DNA from: Gracilaria domingensis
Taxonomy: Eukaryota > Rhodophyta > Florideophyceae > Gracilariales > Gracilariaceae
Assembly: GCA_022539475.1 (NCBI GenBank)
Contig: VCMS01000027.1
Span: forward strand, 245,107 to 309,106
Direction: 5' to 3'
Length of the DNA stretch: 64,000 nt
Made by a program: the position numbers and the translations under genes
Shown here: positions 1-11,026 of the stretch, one piece after another
Layout of the letters: each line of letters begins with the position of its first letter
Numbering within the stretch: position 1 is the stretch's first letter
The notes under the pieces: generated by a model
Database searches by the model: none
Told to the model about the DNA's origin: nothing
The model's input: only the letters and a program-made list of their open reading frames with translations

Positions 1-1260
1 CAGCTCAAACTGCCTTTCAACCCAGTCATCTTCATCAAAATCCACGTTATCTTTCTTTTCAACAACTGACCACCCTTCAACAGATCTGATTGATCGTCAA
101 AGTTAATTCGATATGCTTCACGTTTGTTATCTCCATCGCCCACGTATCCATTTAAATTGTCTCCTACCAGAATCCCCTTGATCAGCATTAATCTCAAAGA
201 GAGCCCAAGAGCCACTGAGTTCGGCGACTTACCAAGCGCAATCTCGAGACGAAGCAAATCGCAAGCACGTTGAATTAACTTTTCGAAATTATCCCGAGAT
301 CCAACTGGCTGGCATACTGACCTGGTTAATAGAGTCAACAAGGACCTCGCTGAATCGCCGCAACTTAGCGTTGACCGAACTTCGTCATTATTCTACCCTT
401 GTTCTGCCGTCAGGTTTAGTTGGGTAGTAACAGATATCCTTCCGTCAACCTTATTGGCTACCATTATCAACCTTTTCAGTTCAAAGATTCCTTGATTTAG
501 GTACTTCACAGACATCCACAGATTCTTCACATGTGCTACAAAGCGCTCAGGTCTTCATAAATTGGTGAAAGGGTCAAGTTCATTGCATCTCACACTACGC
601 AACAGTGTCATAGTTTGTTGACGAATGAGGCAACTGCCATTGGAGCACTTCCTTTGACTTTGACACCTTCCACCTGGTATATGTTTTCGATCTTGTGCTT
701 GCACATACTAATGAAGCGGTCAGTGCTCTTAGAATTGAGAAGACTGCAAATGGCCATAGTTTAGTCGCCGGAAATGAGCAAGTTGTGAATGGGATGCACT
801 TGGGCGTTGTAGCCCCTAACAATTAGACGGCTCGCGACTGCGGGTGCCGCTTCGAGAAAAATTGATCGTTTCTCTATCTTTCTGGATAAGAGCTCGACTA
901 AAGATTTTCTGCCGACACAATCAAGGAAAGTTGTTGTGGGAATACTTCCTGGGCGGTGAACGGTGACATGCATGTCTCATGATGAAAAGCAGGCTCGTAG
1001 ATCCATGGTTAATTCCTTCGGCTCGGTACCATTTCTTCCTTCGTTGCCGAGATTGATATACATCTCAGCTAACTGATAGACTCATGCAGACAGAAAAGAT
1101 CCAATGTCTTCTTTCTTAAGCTGTTTGTACTGACCATTGTCGGTGCCATCAGCGCTCCAGTACTTTAGCATCTGTTCTCGAGTTACGATGTCCTCTACTC
1201 CCGAAGCGGCTCTGGACGATCTCAAGGGTTGACCATCTGTTCTCTACTTTGCTGTGGGTG
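1..1260 (-). pseudogene. Unidentified decayed gene, cut by window edge
   Basis: Reading the minus strand from about 1260 to 1 gives a coherent, protein-like translation mostly in one phase, broken by about half a dozen stop codons (for example after the residues LLISGD at 761 and FVNKL near 607). Recognisable stretches include EQMLKYWSADGTDNGQ near 1160, VTVHRPGSIPTTTFLD near 950 and VGDNLNGYVGDGDNK near 140. The composition is ordinary for a globular protein, not low complexity. I do not recognise the family. It ends at the window edge, so more sequence may exist to the left. It could be host-derived or the internal part of another mobile element; it shows no zinc knuckle, YVDD or DDE motif. 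Confidence 0.35.
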
Positions 1261-3330
1261 AAAAACATACCCCGGAAGCTTGCTTGAAGTTTTCTCCCTT
1301 TTCATACGGAGAGTAGAAAAACTTGTGATTCAAAATGGATTTGGCTGGGACCGGGATGTACTCCCGTGACAGATTAACGGCAGAGTCCATTTGGTGGGAA
1401 GTTTCAAAACCGCTTAGAATTGGGGTTGTGTATAGAGAAACATCGGGATATACTGGGCGGTTGGGGAAGTGTGTCAGATGTTTCTCTAAATTTGTTAGAT
1501 GATGGGGATGAAGAAAGTGAGAGCAAAGACCATGACAAACTCAAGACGAGCCTACAAGGCTCAGCTCCAATTACGCACGTACAGACAAAACGTACACAAC
1601 ATTGCTGCCGAGGCTTCGGCAGAGCTCCAACAAACGCGAAAGAAAGCCGAAGTCGGTTACCGTTCAAGCCGCTCAGCGGAGTTGTTTAGTTCGCCAAATT
1701 TCGGTTATCTACAGGGTACCTGAACCGAAACGACCTCGTTTGAGGCACTTACCTGTCTTCAAATCCGGCTTCCTTGAGCTCGATCTTCTCGTACGAGTCA
1801 GAGAAATCACTTGAAAAGCCGGTTTGCTTTGTGCAAGATGGCAAGCCAAAAACTCAGAACTCCTTAAATAGGTGTAACAACTACTGTACCCAATGCCAGT
1901 CCAGACTTTTCGTTAGAGAACGGCAACTGTCGTAGTTTGGAGCCTCCTTCCGAAAAAGGTAGGACTCGCTGGAATCTGTACATGGGAAGGCACAGCCGCT
2001 AGGTTGCGAATGAGAATCCTAACACTAATAACTGCGGAGCATGACATAGTCAACCTGCAGGCAGTTTGTACGCGTCTCAGATGTTGTGAGGACATCTCAC
2101 AAGCACTAAGAGCTCACTATGCTATCCGAAAAAAAAATTTCTTGGGCCGTCGAACGATGCGAGTCAGGCGTTCGGCTTGAAAGGATGGATTGTTAGCTTC
2201 TAGGCTCGTCGCAGGCAACTTTGTTGGTTGTGCCACGTCTTTAAGCAGAAAAAATGTAGTGCAAAAAATCCAAATATTGTTCGTATTTCACAGTTTATTT
2301 TATGCACCCGGTGTCCATTTCTGGACCCGTACTGCTGGCGTTATTTGGAGAATTAGTACCTTATTTAGTCTAATATTTTAGAGATTTACACAGGCACGCC
2401 TCGGCTTCCAAAAGACTTTGGAGTGCCGATAACGAGCCAGTTGCTCTCCGTAAACATCAAGGTGACTTCTGTCTCTGACTTCCTTGCCGGTTGCAAACGG
2501 TCTACATCCCTTACTTGACATAATGCCGCAATTTTTTGCTAGTCATCCTCGTTCTACTACTGCAAAATTATAGACCGTCAACGTGGCATCGTCCTATTTT
2601 TTATTGTCGTTATTTTCGTCATAAATCATTTTCCTTTCTGCCATGTGAACAAACCCTTGGTTTAACCGTCTCAAAACTTTTTTCTGCTTATTTAAAGTGA
2701 GTGTTCCACCGTTCAGTTTGTTTGTTGATTTCTAGTTGTTCCTAAAGTTGAGAGCTGGATACGTCTAATCTTTGTGGCACTTTAACCGCTCGAATCGTAC
2801 GCCGCTTCTTCTTCTAATACCTACAAATAAAAGATCAGATCAAGGCTGCCCAGATTAACTCCGGCATTCAGTTGGCTCTACCGAAGGGTTTTTCCACTAC
2901 GGTCTCTTTCTCAAGAGCACAGCTGAAAAAAACTTTCGGTTTACTTTCGCTACGCGGCTCTTGTTTTCCCGTTCTTGTGTTTCCATCACAGAATCGGTCT
3001 ACGGTTGGTTGGCTTGGATTGAATTCTGATTGAATTATAGTGTCACGCCTTTGACAAAAACAAATTCGCACATTGCTACTTTTATAAAGCCTCTAGAGAA
3101 TGACGGACGCCTTTCACCAAGTTCGCTATCCCAAAACGTTTCGGCTATCTTAATTTATGAGGAACAGCACGGCTTTGGGTATCCCACAAACAGTGCTCAC
3201 GTTAAGAACCTTCGTGAATCTTACGCTCGCAAACTGGCCGATCTCATCTTATTTACGCCTGTTTGACTTCAGTGCCCTGCAACATTAATTAAGAAAATGT
3301 CAATGCCGGCTGCGATTCTCCTGCGCTCAA
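1261..3330. other. No assignable gene
   Basis: Only short reading frames under 95 codons occur here, on both strands, and none shows a domain I recognise. There is AT-rich sequence around 2560-2720. The block ends where the minus-strand copia LTR begins at 3331. Confidence 0.5.
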
Positions 3331-3807
3331 TGTAAAAACTCAGTACCGAAGATGTACTCCGCTACTGGGTGTAATGTACAGTTAAATAAAGTTCACTCTT
3401 CAGCTGACGGGCCTCTGTTGGACTGTGTGACCAAACTTTGAACTCTCTCGCAGAGGTACGCTACCACTAGGTCTGCCGATAGACTGTTTGACACCGACTC
3501 TACCGATTCTACGAGCTGGAGTGCCTGCAGTTGAAAGCTGGCGTAACGACGGCTTCCGAAGATAGTGTTGATGCAAATTATAATTGTATTTGATATGATA
3601 GTTAACTACGTACTACTCTACGTTGAAAGCTTTGATCTTCATTAAGTAGTTCCGAACAATAGAAGCACATACGCACATAGTATGGCGTAAATAAACACAT
3701 AAATATCACGCATATGTGTATATAGCAAGAGCAAGAATACACATATTCCCAATGCAATTGATGTAGAGCAAATAAGCATATCAGACTGAGTAAACATATC
3801 CAGTGCA
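3331..3807 (-). repeat. Copia A 3' LTR (477 bp)
   Basis: On the minus strand this begins TGCACTGGAT and ends GAGTTTTACA, that is TG...CA. It matches the 3' LTR of copia B (36826-37987, which has two insertions) and the truncated 5' LTR at about 31650-31846. A purine-rich tract (gagagaaagccggagga) lies just upstream in element orientation, as expected of a polypurine tract. Confidence 0.75.
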
Positions 3808-4197
3808 GACTAATCCTCCGGCTTTCTCTCCTACCCAGTCTCGTACAACCTACACTCCAAGGTTTCTCTTTTTGGATACAGATATTCAAACATTGTTTGG
3901 ATCAAACTTTGTTCCTTCAACGCATCCTGCTGGTCGAATTGAGAGATTAGTTGTCCTTATTAGAATCCAAAGCGGGTCTGGGTATCTCACTAACTCTTTC
4001 GTTATTCCATCTCCAAGTTATTGATCTCCGGGAATCCCGGCAAGATAGCGAAGCTCACCACGTTTGTGAATCTCCTTTAGCGCGAAGATATCAATGTGAA
4101 GGCGCTTCTCTAGTATGGGGCCATTATTTTACACCACATAAAACACAGCTCGAGAGTCAACAAATCCGTCAATCCCAACTTCAATCCCAGTGATGCC
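3808..4197 (-). pseudogene. Copia A RNase H C-terminal part, beyond the gypsy insertion
   Basis: Minus-strand sequence equivalent to 36430-36825 of copia B. It encodes the end of the copia RNase H region, including the family-typical segments VDSRTVFYVVA, NGPILEKHLQID, IPGDQNLGDGLTKELV and PAGWVEGTRFDP as read in copia B. It is cut from its N-terminal part at 26058 by the gypsy element. The last five bases (4193-4197, atgcc) are the probable mutated left copy of the gypsy target duplication. Confidence 0.7.
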
Positions 4198-5055
4198 TGT
4201 AGACCAAAATGCCCTGGAGAGGGATGCATCGAGGTGCTCTTCATAGTTTGTTGATCCGTTACCGGCTTCGACACCTCATGTTATGAGAGGCTACTGTAGT
4301 GATGGCCTTGTTTTGGGGTATGCCTAGGAAAGGTAGTGTTTCTGCACACGTGTGCGGAGTTGGCCCAATGCCGGGTGCGCCGTGGCAAGCCCGCCACGGT
4401 TTCACAGGTGTAGGGTGTTGGCCGGCAGCGTCGGATAGTTAGGTATTTTTAGTTAATATTTTCAAGTGCCCTATATAGGTGGCGGCACTTGCCGCCACTG
4501 TACGGAAAGTAAACCTCAAGGAGGCCTTTGGTGGCTCTAGCTTCTTGCCGCGTGCGAAAGGTTCTTCGTCCCTAACCGGGTTTTACCGCCGCGTCCCCGG
4601 AGTTTCTATCCATCTCTGTCCCCGAGGAGTCCTAGACCGTCGTGACGGCATCTTTCTGTTGGTTATTTCTTATTATTTCCGTCATATGGCTCTTGTTTCT
4701 CTGCCCTGTTATACAGGTTTGGTCCACTAGTCCCAGGACTTATTTCCGTTTATCACGAGTCAGTGCTCCGCAGTGCTGCTCGTTTGTTGATCCTTTGTTG
4801 CCCCATACCGTTGGGCTGGATACTCCCACTCACTGTGGCACACCGGACATCCGGATACCTAAGCCGATTCTTCCCCCTTGACCTCCGACTGCACGCTCAG
4901 ATCGGGGCCACCCGGACTTACACCCGTCATCGCGCTGGCCCTATCGGAGGGTTCTGCTGCTGCATCTACCTCTATAGAGAGCAGGTTTCGAACACCCTGT
5001 CTGTGCGCTTTCCGCGACGCGGCTCTTCTTTGCCCACTCGCGGGATTGGACCACA
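4198..5055 (+). repeat. Gypsy 5' LTR
   Basis: Begins TGTAGACC and ends GGACCACA. It aligns along its full length with 25200-26057. Short reading frames inside it (for example at 4479-4730) recur in the 3' LTR at 25481-25732 and are not genes. It contains a small hairpin (ccgtggcaagcccgccacgg, near 4380). Confidence 0.88.
4471..4479 (+). promoter_or_regulatory. Candidate TATA box of the gypsy 5' LTR
   Basis: The sequence ctatatagg lies about 270 bp inside the LTR and is conserved in the 3' LTR at about 25473-25481. Its position fits the U3 promoter of an LTR element. Confidence 0.45.
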
Positions 5056-5058
5056 AAC

Positions 5059-5076
5059 TGGTCTCCCGACCTAGAA
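5059..5076 (+). promoter_or_regulatory. Candidate primer binding site
   Basis: Three bases after the LTR end, TGGTCTCCCGACCTAGAA begins with the TGG expected for pairing to a tRNA 3' CCA end. The rest would pair with a tRNA ending in GTCGGGAGACCA. I cannot name the tRNA. Confidence 0.5.
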
Positions 5077-5180
5077 TCGGCTTTCTTGGCCAACATCTGT
5101 TGGAGTTGGTTCGTTTGCTTGGAGCCCAGGTGGTTAGGAATTTCCGTCTATACGGTTCTCTCTTTTGCCCGTTTCCGGAA

Positions 5181-7198
5181 ATGTGTCTGATTGCCAATTA
5201 CCCGACTGTGTCGGTGAACGATGTCGTCCCGTCGCAGGAGTGCCGTGCGATGTGCTGCTTCTGTGCCCGGTTCGTCCGGCTTGCCTGCAAGTCTGCCTCC
5301 GCTGCCGAAGGACACCCTGAGGTCTCCGGTAATGGCGATCCGAAACCGGCTTCCCGGGGTCTCCGTTCCGATAACGGGACCCTACCCACTCGTGGGCCAA
5401 CTGAAACCGCACCTGCGGCTGATTGCGGCGCAGCGGTTGATGTTATGTCGTCGCCATCCGACGAGTACACCCCCGGTGAACTAGAGGCTCAGGTTTGCAT
5501 CCTGCAGAAATACCAAGTGGGCCTCATCCGGAATATTACGAAACTCTAGCAACGGCTCGATGAAGCCGGTGTCCGGGATGTTTCGCGCGACGTCCGTGTA
5601 CTACGGTCTCATGTCAACCAGATCATGGAACACCGACAGGTGTCGGCTGCCCTGCACGAGCAGGCGTCTGCGCGCCTAGACCACCTGGCTACCCATCTGG
5701 AGGCGGTCGAACAAATAATCGTTTCTGATGCTGTTGCGCCCGGAGCCCCAGTTTCCGAAGGCTCTCGGCATTCGCACCGCTCCCGGGGTCGCCCGGCTAA
5801 GAACGAGAAGGTTAAGTTAGAGTCTGATTTGTCTTCTTCGCCCCCTTCAGAAGAGGAAGCCCAAAATGTGGGATCTTCATCCGACTCGTCGGACAGCTAG
5901 AACGATCGCTCTCGCCAGCGTGCTACCCGTTCGCGGGCCACTGAAGTAACGCAGAGCGTCGCGCGCGGCCGTACGAAAGGACAAAAACACCTTGGATTGA
6001 AGAAATTGAAGCCCACAAATCTACTGTATCGGAAGCTACTATCGCACCGATATTACCGGCTTGAAGACACGACGCCACAGAGAATCCCACGTGGGACTGG
6101 CAAAGTGCGAAATCATCTCCGACAAATGGAGCTCACACTAAAGCCCCACAAGTTCTCGAGGGAAGATCCAATTCTTGTCTTGGATGTTCTTGCCCGCTTC
6201 GCGGCGGAAGCCGATGTACTTCGGATGAGTGAGGCACAGGCCTACATTGCGCTGCCGTACTTTTTGACGGGCGTAGCCGAAGACCAATTCAATTCGGTTC
6301 GTGGGTCGACTCGAGCCTCTGAAGGAGGAGTGACGTGCTGGGCTGAGGCCGTACAATACCTCCTTAGGTCATACGCTCGGGAAATGCGATACAAGGTGCT
6401 ATACTCGCGCTGCGACACACTAAGCAAGGAGCCGAAGAGTCGGAAACTGTTTATTCTACCCGCCTCAACAAGATTTTCCGCAGAAGTGGCAACGTGTTCT
6501 TCGCAGCTGGCTCGATCAGGACGCTGGTTGCCCGTTATCGGGAGAACAAACGCCGGATTACCTATCTGGAACTCGTACAATTTGCCCAAGCTGAGGGAGA
6601 TACAGCTCGAGCACGCGCTGGTGTCAAGACGCGCACGCGCCGCCTCCTTCATGTAGAAGGCCGGGACCCTTCTTTGCCTCTATCACGAGGTTCGGTTCAA
6701 GGAGGTTATGATAACCTCCACCTGTTACAGGACGATGGTTCAATGCCGACTTCGGAATTGCCGTCAACAACAGAGCAGTCTCCAGTCGACATAGACCCCG
6801 CTCTGTACGCCGGTCAGCAGGTTCCGGCTTTAAATGTGCCACAAGCTGATGGATACCGCAACCAACGCCCTGGATGGAGGGACCCGTATCCTCCTCGACA
6901 GGAGCGCCGGCCGCCCAACGCGGATCTTCTTCGTCATCTTATATGTCACAACTATTACAAGCATGGACACATCGCTCCGAATTGTTTGACGCCCATACGG
7001 GATATGGCGAAAATCGTGCTTCAGTATGAGTTGTTGACGCTCGCTGAACGGGAACGTGTTCCCGACAAATCGTACCTTCGTGCGAAGACGGAGATTCAGC
7101 CTGAAAGCCAGGAAACGGTGCAATCAAATGGTGGAACTGTAGCCGCTCCTACGGAATCGCAACCTCCGCAGATTGGCGGCGAAGCTCGGAAAAACTGA
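5181..7198 (+). pseudogene. Gypsy gag (capsid and zinc knuckle), disrupted
   Basis: Gag would form the particle shell and bind RNA. The frame from about 5181 (a second plausible start is at 5445, MSSPSDEY) runs to about 6420 with two TAG stops (5547, 5898), then shifts phase and continues to 7198. It contains a coiled-coil-like part near 5550-5730, an acidic and serine-rich segment (SSSPPSEEEAQ), a capsid-like helical region at 6100-6420, and near 6945 a zinc knuckle CHNYYKHGHIAPNC in which the second cysteine of CX2CX4HX4C is tyrosine. Position behind the LTR and ahead of RT supports gag. The stops and lost cysteine indicate decay. Confidence 0.75.
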
Positions 7199-7200
7199 GC

Positions 7201-8381
7201 ATGGGAGCCTCCAGCAATGGAGATGCGGCCCCAGCGACGGGGTTTAGTGCGCCTGAGGCTGAGAAGCCTCGCTCCCTGGTCACAATCCTTTCGAGGAAGA
7301 TGGCCACTACGGACGTGGACTCTGAGCACCTTGGTTTTTTGCGTCGCCCGTTAATACGGTCTAAGAACAGCCGGTCCCCGGATAGAGTCCTGGTCATGGC
7401 GAAACGTAATTATAAAGTTTACGTCGACCTAGGGGTTTCCGACCAGTATATGGTTCGGCAGTTGTCCGTTCTCGATACATGAGCTGCGCCAAACTTTTTG
7501 GTTGAGTCTATGATTCCGCCGCACTTGCGGTCTCGCGTTCGTGCGGCGCCGCATATTGATATAGCGGATGCAAATAATCGGCCACTTTCGACTGTGGGAG
7601 TGATAGACCTGGGTGTCAGGCTTGGCCGCTAGGTGTTGAAGCTCGAGTTTTCTTGGTTTACAAGCAGCTCGCTGCGCCAGTTATACTCGGATGTGACTTC
7701 TTTGACTTCTTCGCCGAATCAATTCGACCGCGGCGAAGAACCATCGAAATGGAAGATGGTACCATTGTACTCATCGTTCGGCGTCCCCTTCGACGGGCTT
7801 TGAAGAAACAAGTTCCCTTGCCTGCTGCGCAGGAGCCTGCCGCTGATGAACGGAAGTCTACGAAGCTCCGAGTAGCTCCGTCTATTTGCATTCCGCCCGA
7901 ATCGCAGGTCTGGGTTACTGTAACATCTTCACAATGTGGGTTACAAACGGTGCAACCGTTGCCTGCGTTACAGGAGAAGCATCAGCTCGCCCTGGCTAAT
8001 GGGATTGTTTTTGTTGATTCCGAGAAGCCTTTTCAGATGTTGGGTGCAAACTTCAGCCGTTTTCCTCAACGGTTGGTCAGGAGCCAAGTTATTGTTTCAT
8101 TGCTTCCGCATCCTACGGCTATAGTGCCTATTCAGGTTTCTATGGCCGAAGTTCTTGGTGTCCTCGAAGCTGAGGAGGGTGAGGGGGAACGGAACAATTC
8201 CGAACCGAATATTGGAGCGAACGGTTCGTCGGGAGATGCTACGCCGACTTCGTCGGATGCGAACAACCGCAGCCTGTGGAAGGAAGCAATGCCGACCTCG
8301 TCGGACAATAATAAGAAGGACCTGAGTGCTGCTGACACGAAGGATAAGGCAGTACAGGAACTGGAGTCTCTGGATCTTTAA
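7201..8381 (+). pseudogene. Gypsy protease region, degenerate
   Basis: Follows gag directly. A retropepsin-like core appears near 7405-7450 as YVDLGVSDQYMV, where the usual D-T/S-G is D-L-G, so the active site is altered. A frame break follows, then 7653-8381 gives a retropepsin-style end (APVILGCDFFDFF, then RPRRRTIEMEDGT) and a long linker rich in proline, serine and acidic residues before RT. In this family the protease would cut the Gag-Pol polyprotein. The altered motif and the stops at 7480 and 7630 make it non-functional. Confidence 0.65.
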
Positions 8382-8408
8382 CACGCTCCAGAGACTCACC
8401 GCGATAAG

Positions 8409-9484
8409 TTGCGGCATATGCTCGAGGAGTTTACGCCCATGTGGGATGGCACACTAGATACGATTGGAATAACCCAACATCAGATCGATCTAATGCCGAA
8501 TACACGGCCAGTCTCACAGCACCCTTACAGGGCAAAACCGACAGCTCAGCAAGAGGAGAAAGCTCGAGTTGAGAAAATGCTCCGCGCTGGAGTTATCGAG
8601 CGGGCTCAGTCACCTTGGGCATCGCCGGTGGTGCTCGCGCCCAAATCTGACGGGTCTTGGCGATTTTGCATCGATTACCGCAAGCTGAACGCGGCCACGG
8701 TCAAGGATGTATATCCTATCCCACGAATAGATGAATCATTGATTCGTTGGGCGACGCGAAAGTTTTCACAACCCTAAACGCGAATTGGGGCTATTGGCAA
8801 GTTCCTGATGGGGCCGAAGATCGTGACAAGACAGCCTTCGTTTGTCACGAAGGATTGTACCGGTTCAATTGGATGCCCTTTGGGGTAACGAACGCGCCTG
8901 TCACATTTCAGAGAGCTGTGGATATTTTGCTCGCCCGCTTCAAGTGGAAGACTTGCCTGGTTTACCTGGACGACATTATTGTCTACTCCAGCAACATGGA
9001 CGAGCACTTGACCCACGTACGGGATGTGGTGCGAATCCTACGCGATGCAGGCATTACGCTCAAGCTCAAGAAGTGTGAGTTCTTCACCGGAACTGTCAGG
9101 TATCTCGGCCACGTCATCCGTCCTGGACGACGGCTATCGATAGATGAAGCTCGCGTGAAATCGCTCAAAGAGGCTAAGGATCCGCGGACGCAGACTGAAC
9201 TCCGATCTTTCCTCGGCTTTTGTAATGTTTATCGCCGCTCCATACCCAACTTTGCGGACATTGCGGCCTCGTTGAATGAGCTCCTCCGCAAAGGACAGCC
9301 AGTCAACCTGGAAGAATTCGACGACCGCCAGGCTGCGGCTTTCTCATCGCTGGTCGAAGCGGTTACCTCGCCACCAGTCTTATCCCTACTCAGGGTTGGT
9401 TCGTCCTTTGCAATAGATACGGATGCGAGCCACTACCAAGTTGGCTGCGCACTGTTCCAGACCACCGAAGATGGCGAAAGATAG
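8409..9484 (+). pseudogene. Gypsy reverse transcriptase and start of RNase H
   Basis: Clear Ty3/gypsy RT. In order: RVEKMLRAGVIERAQSPWAS, the SPVVLAPKSDGSWRFCIDYR block, PYPIPRID-type block, then after a frameshift near 8745 FTTLNANWGYWQV, FNWMPFGVTNAPVTFQR, the catalytic LVYLDDIIVYS (near 8958-8990), KCEFFTGTVRYLGH, and SFLGFCNVYRRSIPNFA. RNase H begins with FAIDTDASHYQVGCALF and is stopped by TAG at 9482. The polymerase aspartates are intact but the frameshift and stop prevent a product. Confidence 0.9.
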
Positions 9485-9780
9485 CCAATTTGGTATTGGT
9501 CAAGAAGCCTCAACGTTCGCGAGAGGAATTACTGGGTATCCGAGAAAGAGTGCTTGGCTGTGGTCTGGGCCTTACAGACACGGCGCCCCTACCTAATGGG
9601 GAATCGTTTCAATGTCCATACCGATCATTCGGCCTTGCGCTGGTTACTCTCTATTGCAGAGCCATCTGGCCGCCTGATGCGGTGGAGACTCCGGTGAGCC
9701 GAGTTCGATTTCGAGATTCGGTAGAAGAGAGGACTTCTGAACACTCAGGCTGATGCACTGTTCCGCTTGGAAACAGCGGC
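9485..9780 (+). pseudogene. Gypsy RNase H C-terminal part, frameshifted
   Basis: Different phases give pieces typical of this region: SREELLGIRE/ECLAVVWALQT, HTDHSALRWLL, and RLMRWRLRLSEFDFEI, ending at TQADALS near 9750. These are the last parts of a gypsy RNase H and its tether to integrase. Two or more indels separate the pieces. Confidence 0.7.
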
Positions 9781-10588
9781 TGAAGCCGCGCCAGTCGATG
9801 ATCTGGAGACACCGTGCTTCCTCGCGGAAGACGGCTCGAGCCATGCCGATGAAGATTCGGAAGGATGGGACATCTACGATGCTGTTTTAGCAGTGTCAGA
9901 CACGCACCCAGAACCGGGTTCTTTTGTACCAATCAAGCTGGAAGAACTCATCCGGGAACAGCAAACGGACCATTTTTGTACGGAGATTCGTAGCCGTTTG
10001 AACGGCGGAGCACGGCTGCCTTTCGTAGAGAACGACCAAGGATTCCTCATCCGAACTGTCGGACACAGGCCACAGATTGTGGTTCCGCACAAACTTCAGT
10101 TCACGAGTACTGCATCTGTCGCACTATGCGAAGCTCTCATCCCACCCTGGTGGCCGGAAGTTGTACTGCACCTCGAGGAAGGAGTTCTACTGGCCAGCGA
10201 TGGCTTTCGATGCGTATGTGACTGTTCGTGGATGTTCTGATTGCGCAAAGAACCGCGTCAAACTGCGGAAGTATTCCAAGAAGTTGGTACTCTTTCTTGC
10301 TAGGGCTCCACTCGAAGTCGTGGGTATTGACTTGCTCGGTGAGTTTATTCGCATTCGCCAGGGAAACCGGTTTCTACTTGTGATCACCGACCGCTTTTCC
10401 AAGCTGGTACGGACTGTGCCCTTGAAGAGGATTACCGCCAGTGCGGGCGCCCAAGCTTTCGTTACACACTGGGTTTTTGTCTACGGACCGTCGATTGATT
10501 TGTTGTTCGATAATGGACCGCAGTTAGCGGCTAAGTTCTTTCAGGACGTCTGCCGCATCTTGCGGATCCAAAACTGGTTTACGACAAC
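9767..10588 (+). pseudogene. Gypsy integrase, N-terminal part up to the transposon
   Basis: After a linker (9767-10090) and a frameshift, the HHCC zinc-binding domain appears (HLSHYAKLSSHPGGRK, then GCSDCAKNRVKL, with WPAM between), followed by the catalytic core: first Asp in GIDLLGEF (near 10325), second Asp in LFDNGPQL (near 10510). The DNA transposon begins at 10589, before the third catalytic residue; the Glu lies on the other side at about 20815. The integrase would insert the cDNA into the genome. Confidence 0.88.
10587..10588 (+). other. 2-bp target duplication, left copy (AC)
   Basis: AC immediately before CGTCTGTG. Joining the flanks with one AC restores a continuous integrase reading frame across the site (W-F-T-T-T-Y-H-P-Q-S-N-G), which fixes the insertion boundaries. 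Confidence 0.65.
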
Positions 10589-10603
10589 CGTCTGTGTTCT
10601 GCA
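10589..10603 (+). repeat. Left terminal inverted repeat, copy 1
   Basis: CGTCTGTGTTCTGCA matches the reverse complement of the right end at 12 of 15 positions. The same start occurs at 40780 and 56444 with unrelated flanks, which confirms it as the element end. Confidence 0.75.
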
Positions 10604-11026
10604 AAGTGGAATATAGTCTGTTCGCTTTGGAAACTAAGCTAGTTTTGGGTCTATTTGGGGCGCGCGAGGGGGTAGCAGAGGCTGGCACTCAAAAAATCAA
10701 GAAATTTTGGAATATTAAATTCCATCTCGCGCAGTTTAGTTCTTGGGTCCCCTAGTTTTTGTAGAGGTTCTACTTCGCCGCATGGTCCCATTCACTCTTT
10801 TCCGCGACCCTCTCTCAAAACTGCACTCGTGCTAGTTTGCGTTTCCATTTTCTCCCATGTTGCAATGCCAATCGCAACTCATCCCACCTCAATCATCCCA
10901 TCACTTCTTCCCAGTCCACACCACCCCCGCTATTTACCCATTTCTCGCCCATCACGCGTTCATTTTGTAGAAGTCAGGTGCACAACTCTCCCCCTTCTCG
11001 TATACCCGCCTCGCCCCAAAACGGCT
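10604..11026. other. Left subterminal region, no gene
   Basis: Contains the AT-rich palindromic motif ggaatattaaattcc near 10710 and a G-rich stretch (ggggcgcgcgagggggtag). It is conserved in copies 2 and 3. Plus-strand proline-rich reading frames that start here are antisense to the coiled-coil gene. Confidence 0.5.

Noticed and set aside
3602-4193. Short ORFs across the copia A LTR and RNase H tail
   Set aside because: They are explained by the copia element read on the other strand.
4479-5074. Protein-coding genes within the gypsy LTR
   Set aside because: The same frames recur in both LTRs with stops and lie in the promoter and leader region.
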